Positions 17,135 through 26,146 of a stretch of 64,000 nucleotides of DNA are shown here, piece after piece (positions within the stretch are counted from its first letter, which is position 1; each line of letters starts with the position of its first letter). Source of the DNA: Mariniflexile litorale. GTDB taxonomy: Bacteria > Bacteroidota > Bacteroidia > Flavobacteriales > Flavobacteriaceae. The translations under genes and the position numbers were made by a program. The notes under the pieces were generated by a model. The model ran no database searches, was not told the DNA's origin, and saw only the letters and a list, made by a program, of their open reading frames with translations. The stretch spans positions 4,330,501-4,394,500 of the forward strand of contig NZ_CP155618.1 in NCBI RefSeq assembly GCF_031128465.2, given 5' to 3'.

Positions 17135-18865
17135 TTAATGTCCTGTTGCTTCCCCTGCACCGTTTGGTATACGTATGTTTTCAACAATATCTTGTACATC
17201 TTGTGGAGGTTCTGGTGTGAACTTCATAATAACAATAGATACTATAAAGTTAATAATCATAGCGATAGTACCAAAGCCTTCAGGCGAAATTCCGAACCAC
17301 CAATCTGCTTTTCCGCCGCCACCAAACCAGTCGAACTTAAATTTAAGCATATAAAAAAGCATAGACAAGATACCTACAACCATACCGGCAATAGCACCTT
17401 CTTTATTCATCTTCTTATAAAAAATCCCTAAAATAATAGCTGGAAAAAAGGAAGCTGCGGCTAAACCAAATGCTAAAGCAACTGTTGCTGCCACAAATCC
17501 TGGAGGATTAATTCCAAAATAACCTGCTACACAAACTGCTACTACTGCCGCTAAACGCGCTGCAATTAATTCCCCTTTTTCTGAAATATTTGGATTGATC
17601 ATTTTCTTTATTAAATCATGAGAAACGGATGATGAAATAACCAATAATAAACCTGCTGCCGTTGATAATGCAGCTGCTAATGCACCAGCCGCGACTAAAG
17701 CAATAACCCAGTCTGGTAATTGTGCAATCTCAGGATTGGCTAGTACCATAATATCATTATCTACTATCAATTCGTTTTTAATAGGATCTGCTAGATATTG
17801 GATATGACCATCGTTATTCTTATCATCAAACACAATTAAACCTGTAGTTTCCCACTTTTTGAACCACTCTGGCATTGTAGCGTACGATTGGTTAGATACC
17901 GTTTCGATCAAATTCGTTCTTGCAAAAACAGAAACTGCTGGAGCTACCGTATATAAAAGAGCAATTAATAACAAAGCTAATCCTGCCGATTTACGAGCAT
18001 CTTTAACACGCTTTACTGTAAAGAAGCGAACAATAACATGTGGCAAACCTGCGGTACCAACCATTAATGCTAAAGTGATAGCAAATACATCAATCATTGA
18101 TTTGGAGCCTTCAGTATATTCTGCAAAACCAAGATCTGTACTTAATCCATCTAATTTATCTAGTAAATAGGTTCCAGAACCATCTGCCAACTTACTACCA
18201 AAACCTAATTGCGGAATGGGGTTCCCCGTCATTTGAATCGATATAAAAATAGCAGGCACCATAAATGCAAAAATAAGCACACAATATTGAGCTACCTGCG
18301 TATAGGTTATTCCTTTCATACCTCCTAATACAGCATAAAACAAGACGATTATCATACCAATAATAACCCCTGTATTAATATCCACTTCTAAAAACCGAGA
18401 AAATACTAAACCTACACCACGCATTTGACCCGCTACATACGTAAATGATACTATAAGCGCACAAAAAACGCCTACTAAACGAGCCGTATTAGAGTAATAC
18501 CTATCACCAATAAAATCTGGCACTGTAAATTTTCCGAATTTACGCAAATAAGGTGCTAATAATAAAGCTAATAGCACATATCCACCAGTCCATCCCATTA
18601 AATACACAGCACCATCATAACCTGCAAACGAAATAATACCTGCCATAGATATAAAGGAAGCGGCACTCATCCAATCGGCTGCAGTTGCCATACCATTGGC
18701 TAAAGGTGACACCCCTCCACCTGCAACATAAAACTCTTTGGTGGAACCTGCTCTAGACCAAATGGCAATACCAATATAAAGTGTGAATGTAATACCTACT
18801 ATAATGTAGGTCCAATTTTGGACGCCCAAGCCTGCAGTTAAAAATAAACTATTCATCATAACCAT
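17135..18865 (-). CDS. actP: Acetate/cation symporter, SSS family
   Basis: This sodium:solute symporter of the ActP type has about 576 residues and 13-14 membrane helices. The typical opening SRAGSTKEFYVAGGGVSPLANGMATAADWMSAASF binds Na+ and substrate. ATG at 18865 is chosen; a TTG four codons upstream would extend it slightly. The start overlaps the end of the DUF4212 gene, the standard arrangement for this pair. It would import acetate or pyruvate with Na+ for the neighbouring Acs. A hydrophilic loop at about 318-375, carrying a DDKNNDGH segment, resembles a calcium-binding loop, which is unusual for a symporter. Confidence 0.92.
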   Translation of the reverse strand: MVMMNSLFLTAGLGVQNWTYIIVGITFTLYIGIAIWSRAGSTKEFYVAGGGVSPLANGMATAADWMSAASFISMAGIISFAGYDGAVYLMGWTGGYVLLALLLAPYLRKFGKFTVPDFIGDRYYSNTARLVGVFCALIVSFTYVAGQMRGVGLVFSRFLEVDINTGVIIGMIIVLFYAVLGGMKGITYTQVAQYCVLIFAFMVPAIFISIQMTGNPIPQLGFGSKLADGSGTYLLDKLDGLSTDLGFAEYTEGSKSMIDVFAITLALMVGTAGLPHVIVRFFTVKRVKDARKSAGLALLLIALLYTVAPAVSVFARTNLIETVSNQSYATMPEWFKKWETTGLIVFDDKNNDGHIQYLADPIKNELIVDNDIMVLANPEIAQLPDWVIALVAAGALAAALSTAAGLLLVISSSVSHDLIKKMINPNISEKGELIAARLAAVVAVCVAGYFGINPPGFVAATVALAFGLAAASFFPAIILGIFYKKMNKEGAIAGMVVGILSMLFYMLKFKFDWFGGGGKADWWFGISPEGFGTIAMIINFIVSIVIMKFTPEPPQDVQDIVENIRIPNGAGEATGH

Positions 18866-19103
18866 ATTTTTTATCAAGTTTATTCATAAGACGAACATAC
18901 ACAAATATGAGTACAACAAACACGTAAATAGACCCTTGTTGAGCAAACCAAAAACCTAATTTAAAACCTCCTATTCGTATGTTATTTAGTGTGTCTTTAA
19001 GTAAGATACCAGCACCAAAAGACACCACAAACCAAACGGCTAATAGTATAAAGAGGTACCTAATATTTTCTTTCCAATAGGCCTTTGCATTGTTTTTTGA
19101 CAT
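18849..19103 (-). CDS. DUF4212 small membrane subunit of the acetate symporter
   Basis: This 84-residue protein has two membrane helices (about 14-35 and 48-70) and conserved Trp/Phe around KLGFWFAQQGSIYVFVVLIFVY. DUF4212 proteins are encoded directly before ActP-type symporters and are thought to be their small subunit. The reading frame overlaps the start of the symporter gene by 17 bases, which suggests coupled translation. Confidence 0.88.
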   Translation of the reverse strand: MSKNNAKAYWKENIRYLFILLAVWFVVSFGAGILLKDTLNNIRIGGFKLGFWFAQQGSIYVFVVLIFVYVRLMNKLDKKYGYDE

Positions 19104-19537
19104 GTTTTATTTTATTTAGTTGGTTAATATTTAAGTTTAATTTATTCTAATGAATTGTTTGGATAAAATCTTCAATATTAAAAAAATTTCTCTCAAATAA
19201 ATGATCTTTTATAAGTTATTCCATCCTGTACTTTACTGTTATCCTAACATTTAAAAAATAAGCTTTCATTATTCCTTAATTTAAAATAAAGGCTACGTCA
19301 AGACATGACTGCTAATATAAGACTTACTTATAAATCTATATATAATTATCCTTTTTATCTGAATGGAGTAAAAATACAAACGCATCGATAATATAAATAA
19401 GAGTTCATTACATCAGATTTTCAAAGCATTACATACCCCATTTAAAATATCTTTATATAATTACATAAATATTAACTGAGCTTTACTTGGTTTTAATTTT
19501 TAGAAGTATATTTACCCTAATCAAATTAAATTTAGGA
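19104..19537. other. Intergenic region without a recognisable gene
   Basis: This A+T-rich, roughly 430-base divergent region lies between the DUF4212-actP operon and the membrane acyltransferase-like gene. It must hold promoters for both directions, but no convincing TAnnTTTG box with a spaced TTG is visible. No tRNA, repeat or small open frame stands out. Confidence 0.6.
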
Positions 19538-20641
19538 TTGCAAACTAATCGCTTATATTTTATTGATGCTGTTCGAGCATTTGCCATTTTAATGATGCTT
19601 CAAGGGCATTTTATTGATACCCTCTTAGATCCACTTTACAGAAATTCCATTTACCCCGCTTATAATGTATGGTCGTATTTTAGAGGTATAACGGCTCCTA
19701 CTTTTTTTACTATTTCTGGATTGGTTTTTACTTATTTATTATTGCGCGCCAATGCCAAAGGCGACGATAAAAAACGAATGAAAAAAGGCATATTTAGGGG
19801 GCTTTTATTATTAGGAATTGGTTATAGTTTGCGTGTTAATTTAGTAAGCTGGTTTACTGGTTATTTTAGTCCGTACTTCCTAGTCATAGACGTGCTACAA
19901 TGTATCGGTTTATCACTTATACTTTTAGTAATACTTTATTATATATTTAAAAACCATAGCTATATTTTTTCCATTGTACTTTTTTGCATAGCTTGTGCCA
20001 TCTTTGTTTCGGAGCCTTTATATAGAAATTTAGTAATAGATGATGTTCCGCTAGTTTTTGCAAATTACATGACTAAAGTTAATGGTTCTGTATTTACTAT
20101 ATTACCTTGGTTTGGATATTCAGCAAGTGGAGCTTTTTTATCTACCGTATTTTTTAGACATTCACACCGCAGTCGTTTTAAACAATTTACCATTGCTACG
20201 TTTTTTATTGTAGGCTTATTTTTAATTTATTATTCAACCGAATTTCTTTTTTATCTTCATAAAGTAACAGGCTATGAACTGTTATATAGAAGTGCCGATT
20301 ACAATTACTTGTTTATAAGAATGGGTAATGTTTTAATCCTTTTTGGATTGTTTTATACTTTTGAACGCTATTTAAAACAATCCATTATTTCTCGAATAGG
20401 AGAAAAAACATTGTCTATGTATGTTATTCATTTTATTCTTCTTTACGGAAGTTTTACTGGTTATGGATTAAAAAAGTTCTACAACCAATCTTTAAGCCCA
20501 TGGGAAGCTATTTTTGGCGCCGCTATGTTTGTGATAGTAGTTTGCCTAATATCATTTTACTACGCCAAAACCAATCACTTTGTTTATAATTTAGCCAGAA
20601 AATTCACTAGTTTATTTAAAAGGAAACAACATGGCATTTGA
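19538..20641 (+). CDS. Membrane protein of the DUF1624/heparan-alpha-glucosaminide acetyltransferase type
   Basis: This polytopic protein has about ten membrane helices. The opening TNRLYFIDAVRAFAILMMLQGHF, with the FIDAVRA and GH motifs, matches the DUF1624/HGSNAT and acyltransferase-3-like family. The histidine in LQGHFID is the likely acyl acceptor. The start is uncertain: TTG at 19538 gives a start close to the conserved motif (367 residues), while TTG at 19487 adds 17 residues. The family moves acyl groups across the membrane onto sugars; the acceptor here is unknown. It overlaps the next gene by 11 bases. Confidence 0.8.
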   Translation: MQTNRLYFIDAVRAFAILMMLQGHFIDTLLDPLYRNSIYPAYNVWSYFRGITAPTFFTISGLVFTYLLLRANAKGDDKKRMKKGIFRGLLLLGIGYSLRVNLVSWFTGYFSPYFLVIDVLQCIGLSLILLVILYYIFKNHSYIFSIVLFCIACAIFVSEPLYRNLVIDDVPLVFANYMTKVNGSVFTILPWFGYSASGAFLSTVFFRHSHRSRFKQFTIATFFIVGLFLIYYSTEFLFYLHKVTGYELLYRSADYNYLFIRMGNVLILFGLFYTFERYLKQSIISRIGEKTLSMYVIHFILLYGSFTGYGLKKFYNQSLSPWEAIFGAAMFVIVVCLISFYYAKTNHFVYNLARKFTSLFKRKQHGI

Positions 20642-21002
20642 TGCTTTTTTAGCCGATAGAATACGTCAACAATTAAAAGAAAAACACATCTATTTTAGTG
20701 AATTAGGCATAATGGGTGGTTTATGTTTTAAAGTAGATAACAAGATGCTTTGTGGCATCCACTTCGATAAAAAATTTGGCAACAACTTACTCATGGCACG
20801 TGTGGGTGAAGCGGTTTATGAATCGGAACTAGAAAAACCAAATTGCTTACCTATGGATTTTACGGGTCGCCCCATGAAAGGTTATATTTTTGTAACTCCT
20901 GATGGTTTTGATGCTGATGACGACTTATCTTATTGGCTCGATTTATGCTTAGCTTTTAACCCATTAGCGAAGGCTAGCAAACCAAAAAAGAAAATAAAAT
21001 AA
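20631..21002 (+). CDS. TfoX N-terminal domain protein
   Basis: This 123-residue protein consists of the TfoX/Sxy N-terminal domain alone: FSELGIMGGLCFKVDNKMLCGI (about 21-42), a LLMARVG strand and the terminal PMKGYIFV motif (about 83-90). It lacks the C-terminal helical domain of competence regulator Sxy. The start overlaps the preceding gene by 11 bases. The tail is lysine-rich (PKKKIK). Stand-alone TfoX-N proteins are common and of unknown function; a competence role should not be assumed. Confidence 0.85.
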   Translation: MAFDAFLADRIRQQLKEKHIYFSELGIMGGLCFKVDNKMLCGIHFDKKFGNNLLMARVGEAVYESELEKPNCLPMDFTGRPMKGYIFVTPDGFDADDDLSYWLDLCLAFNPLAKASKPKKKIK

Positions 21003-21095
21003 ATTCCTTTTTTGGTTTATAAAACTTAACTTCGCTTTTCTGTGAGTTTTTAAAACACTTTTTGCGACTCACAGTTACACACAATATTAAAATAC

Positions 21096-21857
21096 ATGGA
21101 CACAAATATAAATTTAGCAGTACTTATTGATGGTGATAACATCCCGTCGGCACACGTAAAAGAAATGATGGAAGAAATTGCTAAATACGGCAACCCAACC
21201 ATCAAGCGTATTTATGGTGATTGGACCAAACCACACCTTTCAAAATGGAAAAACCTTTTGCTTGAAAATGCCATCACACCTATACAACAATACGGTTACA
21301 CTACAGGGAAAAATGCTACCGATTCTGCCATGATTATTGATGCTATGGACGTGTTGTATTCAGGAAAAGTGAATGGTTTTTGTTTGGTATCGAGCGATAG
21401 TGATTTTACACGATTGGCCGTTAGACTTCGAGAAGCAGGTATGCAAGTTATCGGTATTGGCGAAAAGAAAACACCAAACCCGTTTATTGTGGCTTGCGAT
21501 AAATTTATTTATATAGAAATACTAAAAAACAAAGCGGATAGAGAAGATAAAGATGTTGATGCTGTTAAAGATAGCGTAGATAAAATCACCCAAAAAGATA
21601 TTGAACTTATTAAAACTACTATTGCCGATGTATCCGACGATGATGGGTGGGCATTTCTAGGTGATGTTGGTAGTTTACTACAAAAAAAACAGCCAAATTT
21701 CGATTCCAGAAATTTCGGTTTTGATAAACTTACCCCTTTAATAAAATCAATTGATATTTTTGAATTAGAACAACGCGAAAACCCCAAAAGCCGCCATAAG
21801 CTTATTTTTGTACGTATTAAAGCGAAATCCGTTCCAGTTAAAAAGAAGCGACGTTAA
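21096..21857 (+). CDS. NYN-domain nuclease with C-terminal LOTUS/OST-HTH domain
   Basis: This is a 253-residue protein. The PIN-like NYN domain covers about 1-150, with acidic residues D12 and D14 in IDGDN, a second acidic set in DSAMIIDAMD and a third in SSDSDF, consistent with a metal-dependent RNase. Residues about 170-240 (ELIKTTIADVSDDDGWAFLGDVGSLL and so on) look like an OST-HTH/LOTUS winged helix that binds RNA. The tail is basic (KKKRR). This pairing matches the LabA/MARF1-like class, whose bacterial targets are unknown. Confidence 0.87.
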   Translation: MDTNINLAVLIDGDNIPSAHVKEMMEEIAKYGNPTIKRIYGDWTKPHLSKWKNLLLENAITPIQQYGYTTGKNATDSAMIIDAMDVLYSGKVNGFCLVSSDSDFTRLAVRLREAGMQVIGIGEKKTPNPFIVACDKFIYIEILKNKADREDKDVDAVKDSVDKITQKDIELIKTTIADVSDDDGWAFLGDVGSLLQKKQPNFDSRNFGFDKLTPLIKSIDIFELEQRENPKSRHKLIFVRIKAKSVPVKKKRR

Positions 21858-21993
21858 AACTGATTTTCATTAATCTGGACTTGTTTCAGATTCTCATATA
21901 AAACTTCCTAAATTATTGAAGATGCTATTCTGAAATAATTCTAGAATGATAGCTTATGTTTATAACTTTTTGTTGTAAACCTAATATTACATA

Positions 21994-22024
21994 TTGGTTT
22001 TCTTATTTTAAAAAACTAACTTCG
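21994..22024 (+). promoter_or_regulatory. Putative promoter of the HEPN gene
   Basis: TTG at 21994-21996, 20 bases, then TAACTTCG at 22017-22024, a one-base variant of TAnnTTTG. It starts 53 bases before the chosen ATG. The same TAACTTCG box occurs at 21027-21034 before the NYN gene, there without a well-spaced -33 element. Confidence 0.4.
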
Positions 22025-22046
22025 CTTATAGGTGTAATTGAATGAA

Positions 22047-22976
22047 ATGAGAATAGACAAAATTAAATTTAACATAAAAAAAGCTGAAGCTGCTAGGGAC
22101 AATATATCAAATATAGACTTAAAACCCTTTATGGATAATTACTGCTTATCCTTGGATCAAATTATAACCACACTAGCCATTCCATATTTGTTTATGACAG
22201 TTGGATACCAACAAGGTATGCTTAAGTGCTTGCCTTATTCGACAGGTTTAAATGAAATTGAAAAGTTAGATGGATACAAGGAAAAAGACCCGAAAAAACA
22301 TGCTGAAGCAATTATAAAGCACTTTGAAAACAAAGTAAAGGAAAGTAGTTCTCAGTCCTCTGCATTAGCAGAAGAAGAAATAAACAAATTGTTGGAAAAT
22401 ACTCCACCTTTAGTTGATGCTTACAGAACATTAGGGTTAAATACTCTTGTAAATTCATGGACAATTTTTGAAGCATTTTCAAAAGACCTTTGGAAATACG
22501 TATTAAACAAGCAACCACAAAAATTTATAAATAATTTATTAAAGTCTAATAACAGATTTTTAAATGAAATTGAAGGAATTAACGGAAAGCAGATTTCAAT
22601 AAGTCTTTTATCAAAATTCAATTTTGATTTATCGAATAATTTAGGAGATATTCTTGCCCCTAAATATGATTTCACAAGTGCCAGTGGAATAAAAACTGCT
22701 TATATAGATTTACTTAACTTAGAGAAAATAGAATTAGCTTTTCTAAATGATAAACAAATAAGCCAACTTGAAATTACTCGACATTTGATTGTACACAATG
22801 CTGGAATAATTGATGAGGATTATTTGAGACGTACAACATATAAAAATGAAAAACTCAATGGTGAGATTACAATTAGTCATAAAGATGCTAGTACCATGAT
22901 AAATGCAAGTGTAGAATCAGTAATAGAATTAATATCTTTAATAGACAAAAAAACAAAAGCCGTTAACAAAACCTAA
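22047..22976 (+). CDS. HEPN-domain protein, possible RNase
   Basis: This 309-residue protein has a mixed helical N-terminus (about 1-120). A HEPN-like helical bundle follows, containing LNTLVNSWTIFEAFSKDLWK (131-150) and RHLIVHN (245-251), where R245 and H250 form the Rx4H active-site motif of HEPN ribonucleases. This resembles RiboL-PSP/MAE-type HEPN proteins. ATG at 22047 is preferred to an in-frame TTG three codons earlier. It stands alone, 12 bases from a decayed copy of the purC end, which suggests recent arrival. No antitoxin-like partner gene is adjacent; the NYN gene upstream is a possible but unproven functional neighbour. Confidence 0.7.
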   Translation: MRIDKIKFNIKKAEAARDNISNIDLKPFMDNYCLSLDQIITTLAIPYLFMTVGYQQGMLKCLPYSTGLNEIEKLDGYKEKDPKKHAEAIIKHFENKVKESSSQSSALAEEEINKLLENTPPLVDAYRTLGLNTLVNSWTIFEAFSKDLWKYVLNKQPQKFINNLLKSNNRFLNEIEGINGKQISISLLSKFNFDLSNNLGDILAPKYDFTSASGIKTAYIDLLNLEKIELAFLNDKQISQLEITRHLIVHNAGIIDEDYLRRTTYKNEKLNGEITISHKDASTMINASVESVIELISLIDKKTKAVNKT

Positions 22977-22987
22977 ACTCTTTTAAA

Positions 22988-23047
22988 ACGTTTTTGTATA
23001 TCACTCACATCAACATTTATAAAAGTCTAAACTATAATGTTTTCTTA
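22988..23047 (-). pseudogene. Decayed duplicate of the 3' end of purC
   Basis: These 60 bases match 23189-23248, inside purC, at 48 of 60 positions without gaps. On the minus strand the copy still encodes VDSDIQKR-like sequence (DVSDIQKRF) corresponding to the purC C-terminus, but contains an in-frame stop. Homology ends at the HEPN side near 22988 and at the repeat border at 23047. Confidence 0.7.
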
Positions 23048-23134
23048 GTCATGTCGAAATGAGACACGATTGAGACATCACATAATACTTGGTAGAACAT
23101 AAATTATGCGATTTCTCGTAGCGTCGAAATGACT
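23047..23134. repeat. Palindromic intergenic repeat (GTCGAAATGA type)
   Basis: The left arm is 23047-23086 and the right arm 23103-23134. AGTCAT/ATGACT and CATAAT/ATTATG pair at outer and inner ends, and GTCGAAATGA occurs in both arms. This type of imperfect palindrome is frequent between genes in Flavobacteria. It directly abuts the purC relic. Confidence 0.6.
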
Positions 23135-23152
23135 GAGAAGTTCATAAAAGTC

Positions 23153-24100
23153 CTATTTTTTCAAATAAGCCAAAACATTCGTTTCAATACGTTTTTGTAT
23201 ATCGCTTACATCACCTTTAACAAAAGTTTCGCCTGTAATGTTTTCGTAAAGTTCTATATAGCGTTCGCTCACGGTTTCAATATAGTCGTCACTCATAACA
23301 GGTACGGTTTGCCCCTCTAAACCTTGAAAGTTATTAGCAATAAGCCATTGGCGTACAAACTCTTTACTTAGTTGTTTTTGTGCTTCGCCTTTAGCTTGTC
23401 TGTCCTCATAACCATCCGCATAAAAATACCGTGAAGAGTCTGGGGTGTGTATTTCATCAATCAACACAATTTGTCCCTCTTTGGTTTTTCCAAATTCGTA
23501 TTTAGTATCAACCAAAATCAAACCACGGCTTGCCGCTATTTCAGTACCTCTATTGAATAATTTACGGGTGTAATCTTCCAATACCAAATAATCGGCTTCA
23601 CTAACAATACCGCGTTTTAAAATATCTTCTCTAGAAATATCTTCATCGTGGTCGCCCATTTCAGCTTTAGTAGCTGGTGTTAAAATAGGCTCTGGAAACT
23701 TATCGTTTTCTTTCATCCCTTCCGGCATAGCCACACCACAAAGCATGCGTTTTCCCGCTTTATACTCGCGTGCTGCATGTCCACTCATATATCCACGAAT
23801 AACCATTTCCACCTTAAAAGGTTCGCATAAATGCCCAACAGCCACATTCGGGTCTGGTGTTGCTGTTAACCAATTGGGTACAATATCTTGAGTAGCCGCC
23901 ATCATTTTGGTAGCTATTTGGTTTAATATTTGCCCTTTGTACGGAATACCTTTTGGCATCACCACGTCGAAAGCCGACAAGCGGTCCGTAGCAATCATAA
24001 CCAATTGCTCGTCGTTAATATTATAAACTTCTCTAACTTTTCCATGGTAAACAGATTTTTGCTCTGGAAAATTGAAATTGGTACTTGTAATTGTATTCAT
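23153..24100 (-). CDS. purC: Phosphoribosylaminoimidazole-succinocarboxamide synthase
   Basis: This is SAICAR synthase, which joins aspartate to CAIR in purine synthesis. At 315 residues it is of the longer Bacteroidota/eukaryote-like type. Visible landmarks are [12 protein letters not shown] (about 17-28, ATP-binding glycine loop region), [19 protein letters not shown] (about 39-57), [14 protein letters not shown] (about 100-113) and DTKYEFG...[12 protein letters not shown] (about 198-226). It is transcribed away from the beta-barrel gene, with a strong terminator between them. Confidence 0.96.
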   Translation of the reverse strand: MNTITSTNFNFPEQKSVYHGKVREVYNINDEQLVMIATDRLSAFDVVMPKGIPYKGQILNQIATKMMAATQDIVPNWLTATPDPNVAVGHLCEPFKVEMVIRGYMSGHAAREYKAGKRMLCGVAMPEGMKENDKFPEPILTPATKAEMGDHDEDISREDILKRGIVSEADYLVLEDYTRKLFNRGTEIAASRGLILVDTKYEFGKTKEGQIVLIDEIHTPDSSRYFYADGYEDRQAKGEAQKQLSKEFVRQWLIANNFQGLEGQTVPVMSDDYIETVSERYIELYENITGETFVKGDVSDIQKRIETNVLAYLKK

Positions 24101-24162
24101 TAAAGGCTGTGTGTTGTTTGTCTTGCAAATGTAATTTGTTTAGTAATGCCAAACAATAAGTA

Positions 24163-24200
24163 AATAAAAAAAGGAGCATAAACATGTTCCTTTTTTTATT
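24163..24200 (-). terminator. Rho-independent terminator of the beta-barrel gene
   Basis: A perfect 13-bp stem (24163-24175 with 24188-24200) has a 12-base loop. On the minus strand it ends in GGA then loop then TCC followed by a seven-T run. It lies 20 bases after the beta-barrel gene and before purC. Confidence 0.88.
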
Positions 24201-24220
24201 CTTATAAATTTAATATTGAT

Positions 24221-24739
24221 CTATTTAAATCGAATATTGTAAGTAACACCTACACCAACGTTTTGTAAATCGACATCGTTTTCAGCAAATGTGTTTTGAT
24301 AAAAACCGTAAATATTCCAATCGCGGTTATGGTAACCAATTTGTGGGTTTACGTATAACCCACCGTCGTTATTATCAATATTAGTTAAAAAACCATACCC
24401 AACATCAGTCCCTATAAACAATCCATTAGGTGTAAAGTAATAACGCGCAAACCCTGCTACAGGAACGACTCCAAAATCTTCAAAATCATCTTTTGCAAAA
24501 TAATGACTATAACCAGAAGCGACACCAATGGCGAAATTTGGGTTAAATAAATACTGGCCTCTCAAATCTACACCTAAATTAAATGATGATAGATCGCTGG
24601 CATCGCCTACTGGAATTCCAGCAGTTAATCCTGCTTTTAACCATGAGTTGTTTGGCGTAATATCAATTTCTGTTTGTTGTGCAAAAATTGAGCTTGATCC
24701 TATTAGTCCTATTCCAATAATTAAAAATAATTTTTTCAT
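24221..24739 (-). CDS. Outer-membrane beta-barrel protein
   Basis: This small outer-membrane protein of 172 residues has a signal peptide (about 1-20, ending SIFAQQ) and about eight predicted beta strands. Alternating aromatic and glycine residues (LGVDLRGQYLF, IGVASGYSHYF, GFARYYF, IGTDVGYGF) end with a terminal F/K strand NIRFK. It belongs to the OmpA-type or porin-like eight-stranded barrels. Its function is unknown. It has its own terminator and an isolated upstream region, so it is probably monocistronic. Confidence 0.82.
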   Translation of the reverse strand: MKKLFLIIGIGLIGSSSIFAQQTEIDITPNNSWLKAGLTAGIPVGDASDLSSFNLGVDLRGQYLFNPNFAIGVASGYSHYFAKDDFEDFGVVPVAGFARYYFTPNGLFIGTDVGYGFLTNIDNNDGGLYVNPQIGYHNRDWNIYGFYQNTFAENDVDLQNVGVGVTYNIRFK

Positions 24740-24895
24740 AATGTTCTTTTTTTTTTAATATTTATACTGCAAATCTCGACAACATATCCCTAGAAAATTT
24801 ACACGATTATGAATAAAGTTTATAGAATTAAAAGAACCCTTTTCCAATAAAACACCTAATGTATTGATTGCCTGATACAAGAGGATTATGCAAAA

Positions 24896-24925
24896 AAAAG
24901 CCAATTACATTTATAATTGGCTTTT
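24896..24925 (-). terminator. Rho-independent terminator of phoH
   Basis: AAAAGCCAATTA (24896-24907) pairs with TAATTGGCTTTT (24914-24925) over a six-base loop. Read on the minus strand it continues into a run of eight T bases. It lies 24 bases past the phoH stop. Confidence 0.85.
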
Positions 24926-24948
24926 GAATAAATTTTATGCTTTTTTAA

Positions 24949-25902
24949 TTAATCTACGTGCTCGATGCTTTTATAAGCTTCAATAACCTTTTTAACTAAA
25001 CGATGACGGATAACATCTTTATCATCTAAAAAGATCATACCAACACCTTCCACATTCTTTAATATTAACAAGGCTTCCTTCAAACCAGAAATAGTACGTC
25101 TAGGCAAATCTATTTGTCCAGGATCTCCTGTTAATAAAAATTTGGCGTTTTTACCCATACGGGTTAAAAACATTTTCATTTGATTGTGTGTGGTATTTTG
25201 GCCTTCATCTAAAATGACAAAGGCATTATCAAGTGTACGTCCTCTCATAAATGCCAAAGGCGCAATTTGTATGGTACCATTTTCTATATACAAAGCTAGT
25301 TTTTCAGCAGGTATCATATCTCGCAATGCATCATATAAAGGCTGCATGTATGGATCTAACTTTTCTTTTAAATCGCCTGGTAAAAAACCGAGGTTCTCCC
25401 CTGCTTCAACTGCTGGACGTGTTAAAATAATACGCTTTACCTCTTTATTTTTAAGAGCCTGTACCGCCAAAGCGACGCCCGTATAGGTTTTTCCCGTTCC
25501 AGCGGGTCCGATAGCAAAAACCATATCGTTGTTACGCATGCTTTCTACCAATTTACGTTGGTTTGCTGTTTGTGCTTTAATAAGTTTACCACCAACACCG
25601 TGTACCAAAACTTCACCGCTAAATTCGGACGTAGAATAGTCGTCGCTACTTTGACTTGTTAACACACGCTCTATAACGTTTTCATCAAGCTTATTGTATT
25701 TGGCAAAGTGAGTTAAAAGCATTTTCATACGACGATCAAATTCTTCTAACAATTCATCGTCTCCTAAGGCTTTAATTTTATTGCCTCTTGCTACAATTTT
25801 AAGTTTTGGGAAGTACTTTTTTAAAAGTTCAATATTTGCATTTTGGGCTCCAAAAAATTCTTTTGGAGTAATTTCTTCAAGTTCGATAATAATTTCGTTC
25901 AA
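24949..25902 (-). CDS. phoH: PhoH-family ATPase
   Basis: This is a 317-residue cytoplasmic PhoH-like ATPase. A short KH-like N-terminal region is followed by the P-loop domain: Walker A GPAGTGKTY (about 131-139), the conserved RPAVEAGENLGFLPGDLKEKLDPY stretch (about 162-185), Walker B VILDEGQN (about 229-236) and sensor LTGDPGQIDLPR (about 255-266). PhoH proteins couple ATP hydrolysis to RNA handling, often with YbeY. In Bacteroidota the gene commonly sits next to the SAM hydrolase gene, as it does here, divergently transcribed. Confidence 0.93.
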   Translation of the reverse strand: MNEIIIELEEITPKEFFGAQNANIELLKKYFPKLKIVARGNKIKALGDDELLEEFDRRMKMLLTHFAKYNKLDENVIERVLTSQSSDDYSTSEFSGEVLVHGVGGKLIKAQTANQRKLVESMRNNDMVFAIGPAGTGKTYTGVALAVQALKNKEVKRIILTRPAVEAGENLGFLPGDLKEKLDPYMQPLYDALRDMIPAEKLALYIENGTIQIAPLAFMRGRTLDNAFVILDEGQNTTHNQMKMFLTRMGKNAKFLLTGDPGQIDLPRRTISGLKEALLILKNVEGVGMIFLDDKDVIRHRLVKKVIEAYKSIEHVD

Positions 25903-26146
25903 AGGCTTATGATTTGTTTAAAAATTCCTTCTAAGATTACGGATGATATGGTTAACTCAGACGAAATGATTTATTAGTTTTATTCCGTTATTTTTATTTT
26001 AAGAAATATGACTTTAACCTGTATTTTTAGTGTTAAACATAAAAATGAAAACAAAAAAATTATGTAGGTTTGTTACATCTCTGTTAAAACTCAAAAATAC
26101 ATAAATTTGGGTGTATTAACGTTAAAAACATATCAACAATTTGCCA

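Noticed and set aside
19104-19537. Search for a promoter or RNA gene in the actP upstream region
   Set aside because: No TAnnTTTG box with a spaced TTG and no structured element could be supported.
20631-21002. TfoX-N protein as a competence regulator
   Set aside because: Only the N-terminal domain is present and no competence genes are adjacent; the domain alone is widespread with unknown role.
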